Shown here: positions 31,715-42,936 of the stretch, one piece after another
Layout of the letters: each line of letters opens with the position of its first letter
Numbering within the stretch: position 1 is the first letter of the stretch
Assembly (NCBI GenBank): GCA_022559985.1
Contig: JAFJTR010000065.1
Coordinates: forward strand, 62,001 to 126,000
Reading direction: 5' to 3'
DNA: 64,000 nucleotides
DNA from: Parastagonospora avenae f. sp. tritici 18332-5
Lineage: Eukaryota > Ascomycota > Dothideomycetes > Pleosporales > Phaeosphaeriaceae
Notes under the pieces: model-generated
Seen by the model: the letters and a program-made list of their open reading frames with translations, nothing else
Told to the model about the DNA's origin: nothing
Database searches by the model: none
Made by a program: the position numbers and the translations under genes

Positions 31715-31969
31715 TTAGCCTTGAGCGCCAAGACCCGCACCTTCCTCGACCACATACTGTCTCAACAACCGCACGACCGGCTCACACACAATCGTCGGTG
31801 GCTCCTTTGCGTCCTTATTCGGTACAGAGATATTGCACTTGTACTGCACTAACTCTTTCAACGTACAGTCGCTAAGCTTGATCGGTGGCTTTCGCGCTTT
31901 CCCGTTTGGGAGGACGTTGATTTGTGATTCGAGTTCTGAAAGAGAGTGGATGGGAAGAGGAGGTGTCAT
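31715..31969 (-). CDS. SOM1: Mitochondrial inner-membrane peptidase complex subunit Som1
   Basis: Small protein required for the Imp1/Imp2 peptidase that processes proteins sorted to the intermembrane space. The chosen ATG at 31969 gives 84 aa beginning MTPPLPIHSLSELESQINVL, then PNGKARKPPIKLSDCTLKEL, VQYKC, and CEPVVRLLRQ. These are the conserved blocks of fungal Som1, with Cys residues near 44, 53 and 68. The open frame extends upstream to 32134, but that part overlaps the first exon of the divergent XRCC2-like gene and lacks conservation. Only 66 bp separate the two start codons. Confidence 0.82.
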   Translation of the reverse strand: MTPPLPIHSLSELESQINVLPNGKARKPPIKLSDCTLKELVQYKCNISVPNKDAKEPPTIVCEPVVRLLRQYVVEEGAGLGAQG

Positions 31970-32035
31970 TGTCGAAGTCAGGAGAAAGGATTGGACGGGG
32001 TTTGATGAATGATTGGGTGAGGAGGAGACAGCAAG

Positions 32036-33213
32036 ATGAGTGCGAGTGCGGGTGAGGGAGCGAAGAAGCTGGGTGAGAAGTTGATGGCCGAAGTTGAGGT
32101 TGAGGATTTGAGCTCGGTAAGTTTGGAATGACAACAGGTTTGCAGGGCACGAAGGCTAATGTTCACGATAGGTGCTTACGTCTCTAAGAGAACTAAGAGT
32201 GGCAGAGTAAGTCCGATCATATTTTGAGGTCATGTTGTCCGCGCGAGTCATATCCTACACCTCCACCCCTCCTAACACCGCACAGCAACGAAACACCAAA
32301 CACCCATACATTCTTCGGCATCCCAGAGCTAGACAGCCTCTTCCCCAGCTCTACACCACCAATCCTCGAACTCGTCTCCCCACCACCAACACACCACCCC
32401 TCCGGCGCTGGCAAGACTTCACTACTCTACCTAATCATCGCCCATGCCATCCTCCCGCCGTCATTCTCCTCAGCACCACTGCCAGGCCAAAACGCCGCCG
32501 TCATCCTCTTCGACCCACTCCACCACTTTAGCGTCCCCCGGCTCGCCAAAATACTCTTCAACATAACATCCACCGCCCTCCACTCCACCGCCGAAGACAT
32601 CGACCCCCTCAAACCCGCCATCAAAACCCTCATCGCAACAAGTCTACTGCACGTGCACATTTTCCGCCCGCAATCATGGACCGCACCACTATCAACATTG
32701 AAAACCCTGCCGGAGTATTTATTCGATAGGGACAGGCATAAGAGCATGCATCGCCGCATACACTCCATCGTACTAGAAGATGTCGATGCGTTCATATGGT
32801 CGATCAGATCTTCTGTGTCGATGGATCCGACGGCGACGCCGGGGAGTAACCTGACGAATGCTTCGGCGCTCTTGACATCTGCTTTGATACAGCTACATAC
32901 ACAGTTCTCATGTAGTGTCATTCTCACATCGCAGTCCACCACGCCGTCGTCCTTTCGACCAGCGATTCCGACGTCGTGGCCGAAGGAAGTTAGTACGACC
33001 CGCTTGGCAATTAGGAGAGTGGAGGTGTTGAAGTTTACGCCGGCGCTTAGTGTGGAGGAAGCCGAGATAGAGCGGGCGCAGAGGTGGGATGTTGTGCAGA
33101 AAGGGAGGTTTGAGGTGTGGAAAGTGGGTGTGGGCGTTGGGGCAGGGAATGGAGAGGGCTTTGTTTTCAGGATCGGGAGTGAGGGAGTGAGTATTGAGAG
33201 GAATGAGAAGTAA
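32036..33213 (+). CDS. XRCC2: RAD51 paralogue, XRCC2-like
   Basis: Homologous-recombination ATPase-fold protein acting in the nucleus with RAD51. Three exons (32036-32116, 32172-32206, 32286-33213) give 347 aa with all phases matching. The N-terminus is GAKKLGEKLMAEVEVEDLSS, then VLTSLRELRVADNETPNTHT, FFGIPELDSLF. The Walker A loop PSGAGKTSLLYL is clear, although the first Gly of the classic GxxxxGKT is a His/Pro stretch. A Walker B-like strand reads SIVLEDVDAF. Late segments (SVILTSQST, RLAIRRVEVLKF, GFVFRIGSEGV) fit the RecA core. The large exon alone has no ATG in its frame near the start, and the two small exons supply it. Orthology to XRCC2 rather than another paralogue is likely but not proven. 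Confidence 0.8.
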
Positions 33214-33461
33214 CATGTCATGTACTGTAGTGTGAGCGGCCATCCAGAAGACATGCACATCTTCATTGACGGCAAATATCTTGCGGTGAAACTCCATCGT
33301 TCCGTAATGTACATTTATATATTCCCGTCGTGTCCCTTGTGGTGATATGCATACTAATGCCCGGCCTCTATGTGCAATGCCAACCATGTTTCTGAATAGC
33401 AGCTCACTTGCCCGATGCTATCATCATCCTCTTCCAATAGCGACCCCAACCCCCACCCAAA

Positions 33462-34121
33462 TCAAGCATCCCGGCCCCACGTCTCCTTCCTCCGCGCCCT
33501 ATCCTCCTTCGCCTCCCTCCTGTGCTGTCCCCACTTCTTCCTCATCGCCTCATGCTCCTTCTCCACCTTCGCCGCTTTCTGCCTCGCCTGCACCACCATT
33601 CCCACAAAGAACTGACTGCAACCAAACTTCTCCGCCAGTTTCACTCGCGTCCACTTATACGGATCTGATAGCCGCAACCGCTTGATTTCGCCAATCTCCT
33701 TGTCCGTGAGATGGTATTTCTTCTCATACGGCGCGCGCAAGGGGACGGGTAGTTGGTTCGTAGGGCGAGGTGGCAGATGAGATGCTGTGTGTAGAGGCGT
33801 TCCCGCAGCGGCGATCGGAGAAGTGCGTTGGCGGAGGGAGGAGGTAGTTTGTTGGTGGAGCGCGGCGGTGTAGATGTTCCGGCGTTTGTCTTCCTTTGGC
33901 AGAAACTTCAACGGTGTGTGATAGACGCTCGGTGCGCTTGACGGCGGGTTGAAGATTAATGTAGGTTCTGGGCGATTGGATGTGTACGATGGTGCTTCGG
34001 GCAGCGCGAGGAGTTTCTTATGGCGCCGGGTGGAGGATTCATGGCGGCATTGCGTTAATGGGGCGAGTGATGGTTGCCGCTGTTTTGAACAGACTCGGAG
34101 AAGTGTTTTGCAAGTCGACAT
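33462..34121 (-). CDS. MRPL20: Mitochondrial large ribosomal subunit protein mL58 (MRP-L20)
   Basis: Component of the fungal mitoribosome. Single exon, 219 aa. The first 30 residues are rich in Arg, Lys and Ser with no acids (MSTCKTLLRVCSKQRQPSLA), a mitochondrial presequence. The conserved core near 130-185 reads LRAPYEKKYHLTDKEIGEIK, RLRLSDPYKWTRVKLAEKFG, CSQFFVGMVVQA, the mL58 signature. A basic coiled tail follows (KVEKEHEAMRKKWGQHRREA). It is convergent with the XRCC2-like gene and 247 bp downstream of the DUG1 stop. Confidence 0.9.
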   Translation of the reverse strand: MSTCKTLLRVCSKQRQPSLAPLTQCRHESSTRRHKKLLALPEAPSYTSNRPEPTLIFNPPSSAPSVYHTPLKFLPKEDKRRNIYTAALHQQTTSSLRQRTSPIAAAGTPLHTASHLPPRPTNQLPVPLRAPYEKKYHLTDKEIGEIKRLRLSDPYKWTRVKLAEKFGCSQFFVGMVVQARQKAAKVEKEHEAMRKKWGQHRREAKEDRARRKETWGRDA

Positions 34122-34368
34122 TGCGTGGGACGGGATGTGGAGAGGCGCAATGGGGATGCGGTGAGTTGTGGTGCGTGGAGGGTTCTGAGGGTTCCGAGCT
34201 CGAACTTTTTAGGTTTTTCCGCTCCGGGACGTGTCTAGACGGAGGGCTCGCGACAACCACAGCACAACCACTTTTCGATATCACATCACAGATAAGATGA
34301 CAATTGATATGTTTAATGTTATTTGTTCGTTGGATTTCAAATTTGCGATGCTACTTCAAGACCATTTC

Positions 34369-36120
34369 CTACTGGTTACGCTTGAGCTCAGTCGCAACAT
34401 AGTGCAGATATGCCCCCAACAGCTTCGTGCCCTCAATATAGTTCCTCTTGTCCAGCTTCTCGTTAATGGAGTGTGCAGCGTCCGTTGAGCTACCCATTGG
34501 CAGCAACAGTACGTTCTTGCCAAGCTCCTCCTGGAAAGTAAGAGTGACTGGGATACTTCCACCCTCACGGGTCATATCTGGCTTGACACCAAACACGCGC
34601 TCGACAGCCTTTGCCGCAGCAGTGTAGTTGGGGTGGTTGGTGTCCTCGACCCACCACTTGCCGCAGTGCAATACGTTGAACTTGAATGTGTTCTTGGACT
34701 TGAGCTTAGCCCACTCAGCGTTGACGTGCTTCTCGACGAGCTTGGTGACCTCGTCGATCTCCATGTTAGGTACGGTACGGATGGAGAACTTCCCAACGAC
34801 TCGCGCAGGAATGACGGTCTTGGCTCCTTCGGAGTAGAAAGCGCCCTCAATGCCGTGCAATGACAGCGATGGGTATCGCATCTTGTGCTTGAGCGCCTCC
34901 TCCTTGGTGCCATGGATGGCAACCTCGCCGCCTAGAGACTCCTTCAGGTCGTCCATTGTGAAGGCAATTGGTGGGTACAAAGCAGCCTCCTGCTCGGTCA
35001 TGGGTGCTACCAAGTCGTCGAGACCTTGGATGAGGATCTTGCCATCTGGGTCGACCAGAGAGTTCATGATGCGAACAAGGTCGGTCATAGGCTCATGAGT
35101 AACACCACCGTAGACACCAGAGTGCAGGTCTTGGCCAGGTCCGGCGATCTCGAGCGAGTAGTAGTTGCATCCGCGGACCCCGTATGTCAAGCAAGGCTTC
35201 TCTGTTCCCAGCCAGTAGTTGTCCGAGATGCAAACTACGTCTGCGTCTTTGAAGAAACCCTTCGCTTCCGCGCGGATAGTGTCATCCAGGCCCTCTGAGC
35301 CGTTCTCCTCCATTCCTTCAAAGCACATGAGGAGATTCACCGGCAGATCCAGACCAGACTTCTGATGTGCCTCGATCGCGTTCAACCATCCAAGCACTGG
35401 GCCCTTGTCATCCGTGCTACCACGTCCGTACATGCGTCCCTTATCATCGATGGTGAGGGTGAATGGGTCGGTCGCCCAGCCGTCCGACTTCTGCGCAGGC
35501 TGTACATCGTAGTGGCCGTAAAGGAGGACGTTCGTCTTCTTCGGGTCGTCTCCGAGGCGTGCGAGGAGGCACGGGGGGAGGGTCAGATGCTCGCGACCAG
35601 GCTGCTTGCCGAGCTCGCGAAGCTCAACAGTTCCACCAAGTGCTTTGATCTGGTCTGAGAGCCAGTGGCCCATCTGAAGTCATGTCAGGCTAAGCTACAT
35701 TCACAATGATCGATCGATGCATACCTTGACAACATCAGGCCTCCTGTTGTCTTCTGAGCTGATACTGGGGATCGCAACAGCTTCCCTCAGCCTCTCAATA
35801 AACTTGTCCTGCAGGTTGTCCACCTGCTTGAAGTATGTGTCGAGGCTTGGCATCTTGTCAAATGGCTTGTAGATATAAGGCCAAGCGGCGTTTGGTATGC
35901 GATCAGGTGTGTATTTGTCCAACAGCCTAGGCGTTGCAACAAGTCTCTGTGTAGGCGCAGAGGAAGTGAAGCTTCGACCAATGCAAAACGCGCTTATTCG
36001 CGGTGCGTAAGCCGGTGCTATTCGGGAAGGTGAACGTGTGATGGTGAGGGACTTTGCTCGTTGGAGGAAGGTGAGGGGCAAATAGCGGGGCATGTTGACA
36101 TTGCTTTTGAAGAAACGCAA
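34369..36120 (-). CDS. DUG1: Cys-Gly metallodipeptidase (M20 family, DUG1)
   Basis: Zinc/manganese peptidase that hydrolyses Cys-Gly and other dipeptides in glutathione turnover, alone or with Dug2-Dug3. Two exons (36120-35725 and 35673-34369) give 566 aa. Metal and catalytic residues sit in GHYDVQPA, GRGSTDDKGP, GMEENGSEG, SDNYWLG and the late GSSTDAAHSINE. The dimerisation-domain motif DLHSGVYGG is present. Standard enzymes start near MPSLDTYFKQ, here Met90 (35853), which would give 477 aa, close to yeast Dug1 at 481. The extra 89 residues are Arg/Ser-rich and almost acid-free at first (MPRYLPLTFLQRAKSLTITR), resembling a mitochondrial presequence. Alternative starts at 36093 and 35853 could yield mitochondrial and cytosolic forms; this is inference. 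Confidence 0.92.
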
Positions 36121-36599
36121 CGCGACCCGCCAGCACGAGGTGACATTTCAGTCTAGAGGCCACCTCGGTACAATTCGGACCCACATCTTGTCTCCAAATT
36201 TTGCTAAGCTTTAAGCTTGTACGGTGTTCTGCACCCTGCGAATCAAAATGTTAGATCGCATAGATTACATCGAGCTAGAGCCCCTTGGTAGAGCAATTTA
36301 ATGTTGCCCGCCATGTAACAAAAGTCACAGATGCACCGGCAGGACAAACTATGAAAGCACTCATGCTAGACAATCGAGACCGGAATATGTATTAATTTGC
36401 TCGAATTTTTTTGTTATGGACATCGTTTTTGCATATCAGCTGCATGTAGATCGCTATGCAATGCTAACGTAAATGCAAAAGGAAACCGCAAGACAGCTGC
36501 AATGATGAAAACTACGAGTACAAGAGACTCTGAGAGATATACAAATTGGTGCAACCAGGAGACAGTCAACAGCCTACCGTAGTCCACGCCTTCTCTTAT
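36121..36599. other. Intergenic region upstream of DUG1
   Basis: DUG1 promoter and glycogenin 3' UTR, both on the minus strand. No gene is seen. Confidence 0.4.
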
Positions 36600-39008
36600 C
36601 TATGAAGACGCTGTACCTGGAGCAGGCTGCTCCTCTTTTGGCTGAGTTGGGCTCAGCACATCTTCGCGGGCGGCAACCACGCCTGAATCTTCTTGCTTAA
36701 AGTCGGGCAACTTGAACATCATATTGCCAGATTGAATGTTTTGCTCACTGCTTTCGCTTTTCGTCTCAGTGCTTGCTCCCATGCTCTGCGCAAAATCGAC
36801 CCTGGATGTACCAGTGACTATGTGGGGTTGAGATATGCTGGTTTGATCCGCAGTGCCATCGAGGCCATGGAGTGAGGCGCCTCCACTCAGCCCGCCGGGA
36901 TATTGCGTTGCTGGCTCGTCATCGATAATCGAATGTTCAGGTAGCGCTCTTAGAGGAGGATCGGGGTGCGGGTCTTTAGTCATATGCTCAATCTCGACAA
37001 GAGACGACCGTCGTAGCTGCTCGAGCCTCGCTTCCGGATTCTTCATGTAACAAAGTCAGCTATTAGATTGTTTCGCGCTCGACAAGACACTCGCGGTATC
37101 TAGCCCGCAAAGTTTGCTTGTGGCTGCGCTTCATAATATCTCCCGAAGGTGTTCGCAGCTATATCGGCCCATCGGTGAGTCACGATCTTGTTGTGAATAC
37201 TTTTAGGCCTTACTGTCCTTTGCAGAAACAGTGAAGGAATCAGATAGGGAAGCGAAGCCGCATTGTGGACATACCCATTCGGTTTGATCAGGGACGCCCT
37301 TGGCGGCAGGTAGCTCGCTCGTCTCGTTTCGTTCCTCGCCCCAGAAAGTAGGCCGCCTGATAGGCGCCGGTGTGACGGGCAAGCTTGGCCGCTCTATGGC
37401 AGAAGGGAAATCGGTGAGGATAAGGCTTTCGCGTCGGTTCTTACGTTCAAGTAACGGTGAGTGTAGCTCCTCAGTGCCAGTCGTTTGTTGAAGTATCTGC
37501 GTATTAGTCCGCTTACCACCTTGCGAACCCATGATCGCTCGTACATAGTTCTCGATACCTGGCATGTTATCCCAGGCATTGGCGTTGTTCTGCTGGAAAG
37601 ACTGCCATTGCTGGTCAGCAGACTTTGGGGATCCCAAAGCTTCAGGGCTTGTAACCCCGTCACTTGAGCCTGCAGACGCTTCTAGCTCGCTGCTATCGTA
37701 ATGCACAGTGGAGAATGCGTGAGTCGGTGATGGAGGTCCACGGGTTGGCTGGGGTTGGATATCTTCAGCGAAAACACGAGTAGGCTTCGGCCTATCGGCT
37801 TGTTGCTCCCAAGGGAAAATCGGCTTGGGTGCCTCTGCTGGCTTGGGTCGATGTTCGGGTACCTTGTACCACATGTCCCTTGGTGGTGCTGGGTAGGCAT
37901 GTGGTGCCCGGAACAACTGACGGCTGTCGCTGAAGGTGTACTGGGCCGTTGGAAAATTGGCAGCTTCAGGCCTCGACTGCGCAGGAGGTTCGAACTTTGT
38001 TGCATCCCACTCCATATCCGGCGCCGAGAATTTGCGCTGTTCTATATTTGGGGTTGGTTCTAAAACACCCTGGTCAATATTCTCGACCACTTCACCGGGG
38101 TCGGTCATGGGTGGCTCAGTGGTTGTGACTGGGGCCTCGGGCTCGATAACAATATTGGGAACGGGAGCTGATGATTGGATCTGGAGGTGCGTAGTACCTG
38201 AAGCGTCTCTTCTCAGGTGCCTGTCATGCACTTGCCACCACCGACTCAAGAGCTCGCCATAGACACCAGGCCCACTTGTACGGCTACTCGACCATGGCTT
38301 CTCCTTGCCAATGAAGTGTACAGCGCTGATATCTCTTTTATAGTACCGATACGCTGGCTCCCACTGGTACTCGGCGTTCGGTGTGCAGTTGTAGGTAAAC
38401 TTCAGTCGCTGCCATGGGCGATGCTCGAAGTACTGATTCAGGAGACCTTGATCAGCGCCATCGAAGCTGTCCCCAGTGGCTGCCATGGTTTGCAGCGCCC
38501 AGTATTCGCCCATGTCTGGTGATATCACCATGACACCACTGTTGAAGGCATCGGGCCAGCCAATGTCCGGTGCGGCAGCAAAGGGTGCCTCGATATCGAA
38601 CAGCTCATCGAGAGCTCGGAGCGCAACGACGTCGGCATCGAGGTATACAATCTTGCGGAACTGAGTCTGTCTCCACAAGGCAATCTTGGTGAAGGCAAAG
38701 GACAGATCAGGACGGCCCATAAGATACAAGTTCGCAGGACTTGGCGTTCGTATGCGCTCCACTGGAATCAAGTAGTCGTAGAGCTCCTTCAGCTGAGTGA
38801 TGGTGTCGGCAGACAGGGTCTCCAGAGTGATGAGCACGGCGAGCTTCTTCTTCGTACCGGCATCGCGGAGGGAATGTGCGAGGACAGCGGCGCCCGGGAG
38901 GTATGAATCGCTCATAAGAAGCTGTATACTTGTTAGCTCGCGTGCATGTTGGCCATTACTTTGTGGCAATCTTACCGTGCAATACACATCTTCCAAAGGT
39001 CGCGCCAT
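36600..39008 (-). CDS. Glycogenin glucosyltransferase (GT8)
   Basis: Self-glucosylating primer of glycogen synthesis in the cytosol. The start at 39008 gives an 11-codon exon (39008-38976, MARPLEDVYCT). A 54 nt intron follows, then a long exon from 38921 with SDSYLPGAAVLAHSLRD, LKELYDYLIPVERI, the DxD motif in YLDADVVALRALDELFD, NSGVMVISPD, DGADQGLLNQYF and HFIGKEKPW. A disordered Pro/Ser-rich tail leads to WVCPQCGF. The tail is uncertain. Unspliced, the frame stops at 37203. Joining at 37230 to 37158-37084 and then 37040-36600 keeps phase and adds NPEARLEQLRRSSLVEIEH, a block resembling the glycogenin C-terminus that binds glycogen synthase. That model has 746 aa, but its donors GTTTCT and GTCGAG are weak. 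Confidence 0.85.
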
Positions 39009-40054
39009 CGTGAAGCTATGTAAGCGGAAGAGCTGGCAGTCCTCGAGGGTGAGGAACAAGTAGAGTTTAAGCGCCCAGAAGATCAAAGGTCAGATGAGGC
39101 GACTTGTTTGTGGTTTCCCCGCAGCGCAATGCAGTGGAGTTGGCGCTGATCACCAGATTGGAGTTGTACCGAAAGAGAAGCAAGCGGGCGGCAGATATGC
39201 AGGAGCTCCGAGGCGCAACTGCAGCGCTTCAATAAAATTACTAGGCCACAGCTATAATTCACATGGGCATTGATGGAAAGCGGCGGTCAATCTGACGGGC
39301 AACAATCGGAATGTGAGGCTAGAACCCAATATTGGTTGAGAAATGAACATTTCCTCGTCCGTGAGCTGGGGAGCTTGCGCCACGCGACAGGGAATCGAGC
39401 TTCAGCGAAATGACCTCACCCATGGCGCGCTAGCGGACGGCCCACCTCGATGCGTGAACGAGCTCCAACCCGACAACAACGCTTTCACTGCACACTTGAC
39501 ATTGTTCTTCTTAAAGCACTCACTCTTTCCACTACAGTTATCCGTAGCTGAACGTGCATTTCAAAAGACACGGTGTGAGCGCATAAGTGGCCTTTCCGTC
39601 CCGTCAATGGCTAGATGGCAGGAGCGGCCTCGTGATGCCACCCACTAGTGGGACGGCATCACCGCCTCGGCTGGAGCTGAGCATTTCGACTCCAGCGACG
39701 TTGGAATGCGACCGCAAAGACGTCGTATATATGCCCGCAATAATAACTGGTCCGATGAAGGTAATCTGACCATTTCTGTCGCAATGAGTGCACCTACAGT
39801 CTCTTCCGTGTCTTTCTCGAAAACATAAACAAACCCTTGAAAGCGGTCTGGCCCTCGAGCTCGACTGCTAAAAGTTTAACCGAGTTGCTGCAAGGACACC
39901 CCTGCCAATGGCCCGATGACGTCCATCGCGATCCCAGTCACAATTCAAGGTCGATGTCGCCGACGATGTAAACCACCTACGATTTATATTATCTCAACAA
40001 CGTATCCAAGCAGAAAGCAACAAGAAAATCATCCAAAGAATCCGATCAGCAAAC
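39009..40054. other. Divergent intergenic region
   Basis: About 1 kb between glycogenin (-) and a small membrane-protein gene (+). It should carry both promoters. The frame at 39343-39648 resembles nothing. Confidence 0.4.
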
Positions 40055-40600
40055 ATGGCCTACCCAATCCCCCTCGCAAAATCAATCCTCCAACTCACAC
40101 TCACCTCCGCCCTATCTGGCTACGGGCTCTTCCTCTCTTACGAAAACATAACGCGCCTCCAACAGTACGAAAAACAAAGTGAAAAAGCCGCGGAATGGAG
40201 CAATACAGCTGCGCAGCGCCTGCATAAGACACGCACAACTCAAACGAGTGGGACGATAAGCGTGCGTTTCCACCAACACCAACTAGACTACAAAAGTGCC
40301 ATGCTAACACATAATTCTCAGTTAATCATATCCTTCCTAACCCCCATCGTCGCCCTCTCAACATCAGAACCCACATACCTAGTCTCAGCGGCGGCGGCGA
40401 ATACAGCAGTCCTAGTGTTTGCGCGCCAGCATATGGCGAATTTCTGGAACGAGAAGGAACAAACGCGCGTCCCGTTTGTTCAGAAGTTCAACGATGCGGT
40501 GAGAGGGAGCGAGCAGGTCGTTCAGATCCTGGGGTTGTTGGGTGCTAGTTGGGCGGTTACGGCTGTGGGGTGGGGAGTTATGGGGCAAGGGTGGCTGTGA
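40055..40600 (+). CDS. Small predicted membrane protein of unknown function
   Basis: Two exons (40055-40261, 40322-40600) give 161 aa. The intron has donor GTGCGT, branch-like GCTAAC and acceptor TTCTCAG. An unspliced reading also stays open, but it inserts 20 residues of non-conserved type. Two or three hydrophobic segments are visible: near residues 8-28 (ILQLTLTSALSGYGLFLSY), 70-105, and the C-terminal 138-158 (ILGLLGASWAVTAVGWGVMG). Between them, HMANFWNEKEQTRVPFVQKF looks like an exposed conserved loop. I recall similar unnamed fungal proteins but no function. Its stop lies only 88 bp from the convergent hydrolase gene. Confidence 0.6.
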   Translation: MAYPIPLAKSILQLTLTSALSGYGLFLSYENITRLQQYEKQSEKAAEWSNTAAQRLHKTRTTQTSGTISVRFHQHQLDYKSAMLTHNSQLIISFLTPIVALSTSEPTYLVSAAAANTAVLVFARQHMANFWNEKEQTRVPFVQKFNDAVRGSEQVVQILGLLGASWAVTAVGWGVMGQGWL

Positions 40601-40688
40601 AGAAAGTTTGAGGATGGGAGTGAAAATATATTATGTCTGTATGAGATCATGGTTCGTATGATATCCAAAGTGGCAAGAACGAATGACC

Positions 40689-42936
40689 CTATCCTTGCAT
40701 TTCCAATTCCCTAGCTACCCGCACACTATCCGCCTCTCTGATCCACTCCTCGATCCGTGCACCTACATCTCCCACCAATCTCTCGTATGTCTCGTTGACG
40801 AAGAATAGACTGGTGTGTGCGGTCACTTCGTCCATGTTCTGCATAAACACACGCACCCACGTCGGATCAACATTACCCGTCGAGTCTTTCGGCGGCAGCA
40901 TGCAGAATTTGCCGAGTTTCTTCTTCTTCTCCTTGGGCTCGCCGTCTGCGCCGGGAGTTGGGGGATGCGAGACATTGCTATCAGTCGTCACTAGCGTGTA
41001 ATTCGATTCGTGCATGGATGCTTGATCGTCTGGCGAAGCTTGGTTCAAGATGGCGCTGCGAGAGAAGTCATAGTTGCCATAAGGATGGTTTGAAGCCTGG
41101 TGCTGGTGGTGATCGTCGCCCAGGTCCATGGCTCCGAGGTCTTCATCAAGGGTTTGGATCTCGGGAGCTTCTTCGGGGGACATTTCGTACCCTGTATCCA
41201 AGTCGGCGGTGGGGAAGGAGTCTTCTGTTGAGTCTGACTCCTTGTTGGATTTCTGCTTCTGTTCTTGCTGGTGTGTGGCTGGCGATGCGCTGGAGTCCTC
41301 GGAAGATCCGCCGTTCATTCGTTCGTGTTCTTTGCGCATTCGTTCAGCTTCCTGCTTCAGGCGTTGCTCCTCCTTGTATGCGTGTGAATTCTTGTATTCG
41401 TCTTGTTCACGGTCTTTCTGCCGCTGCTGCTCCTGCTGCTTCTCCCACTTTTCTTCGGCCTTGGTTCGCTCCTTTATGGCCTTGTTACGCGCCTTTACCG
41501 CCTTCTGGTACTCCTTCAGCGCTTTGTCGTGCTCCTTCTCAGCAGCTTTACGATTTTGTTTGTCCGTGAACTGTAGCAGGTCCACAAATGGTGGCTCTTG
41601 CGGTATTGGCGGGATCTCTGCAAGACTCGGTGTACTGTTTGTACGGTGTGTAGAGCCCTCGATCGAGAAGCTACGGATAGGACTGGTCGCCGATAGCGGT
41701 TCTTGCGGAGTAACTGGGACGATCTCATTGTCACGATGCTCCTGGACCTCCACTGATATGCGGGGGCTGTTCGTGACGGACTGAGAACGTATGCTTGCCA
41801 CCGTCGGTCGCGAAGCAGATGCAATCGTTTCGATGTCTCTGTCACGAGACTGCGATGTCCGACTCAAAGGCCGAGAAGGCGATGGAGATCTAGGCGACTT
41901 CGGCTTCTTTGGACGCCCTGTACTTACAGTGTAGTAGTTGACAAACCGGATGCGAGGTGGTGATGGAACACTTGGATTCGCCAACCTCCTAGTCTTTTCG
42001 TCTTCTTCCTCTAACGCTCGCACTCTGGCATATCGGTCCTTCAGTTCCTTGTAATCGGCCATTGCGCCACCGAACTCGAAGTGCGACTTGACTAAGCCTT
42101 TGGTAGCTTGTCTTAGGCCATTCGAATAGTGCTTGTTCAGCCAATGTAGGGTGTTCTCCCAACCCTTACGTACTGGTAGCCGCACATCATTCTCGAAAGT
42201 CGGATTAAAGTTGGGATCATTCGGCTGAGGATTGAAGAAGGTTGCCATCCTGCTCGGCTTCTTTTCCGACGGCTCTTCCGCGATCTCGTCTACTGGGGCC
42301 GGAGCTGGACTGAACAGACTTCCGAGGCCCGCCTTGATAATCCCAGGATGCATTCCAAGGAATGGAACATCGAAATTGATTACGCCCACAATGCGATGGC
42401 GGAAGACTAGAGCAATGTCTGCAGCAAGCAAGCCGCCCATTGAGTGTCCCACCAAGATGACGTCCGTCCACTGATCTTCGTGCGGCGCCAGCCTAGCACT
42501 TGTCAGTTATGTGCACTTCATTAAGAGTCTTACACAAGTACCAGTTGGAGAAATTATCTCTTGCATGCTCAAGCGTGTTCCGTGACTGGTATCTCGGGTA
42601 AAGTTTGGTATGTACAACGTGCGTGTCTGCAAGTGTAACTGTCACGAGGTTGTGTACATGAGCAGGGAAGCTTCGGAAACTTGTCTCGTTGCCCATGAAG
42701 CCGTGGATGAATACAAGCAGCACTCGGCGCAAGTTTGAGCTGTCCACAGCAGGATCCGGAACGAGTGACTGTGTCGATGACGATCGGGGGTCGTGAGAAG
42801 ACATGGCGAGTACTGAAGGGTCAATGGTTGCAGTTGGCGCACCATGGGTAGATTGTCGCGGTGGTAAATGTGGAGGCTGTTTACTGTATCTTGCTTCACG
42901 TTGGGTTGCGACTGCCCCATGTGCGGACGACGTCAT
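40689..42936 (-). CDS. DUF676-type lipase-like serine hydrolase with coiled-coil tail
   Basis: Two exons (42936-42536, 42492-40689) give 734 aa. The intron donor must be GTGTAA for the frames to join. The alpha/beta-hydrolase features are VFIHGFMGNETSF near residue 78 (oxyanion loop) and the nucleophile elbow LVGHSMGG with Ser150, followed by VINFDVPFLGMHPG. DUF676 proteins are putative serine esterases acting on lipids. After residue 250 the protein becomes Ser/Pro-rich and disordered. A strongly charged helix follows (KAAEKEHDKALKEYQKAVKA, then long Lys/Glu/Gln runs to ERMNGG), a likely coiled coil. A second ordered block follows (TWVRVFMQNMDEVTAHTSLF, RLVGDVGARIEEWIREADSV). The start at 42936 is the first Met after a stretch without conserved sequence and could be a little earlier. 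Confidence 0.78.

Noticed and set aside
31970..32134. Longer SOM1 N-terminus (139 aa frame)
   Set aside because: The extra residues overlap the first XRCC2-like exon and resemble no Som1 protein. The short start fits the family.
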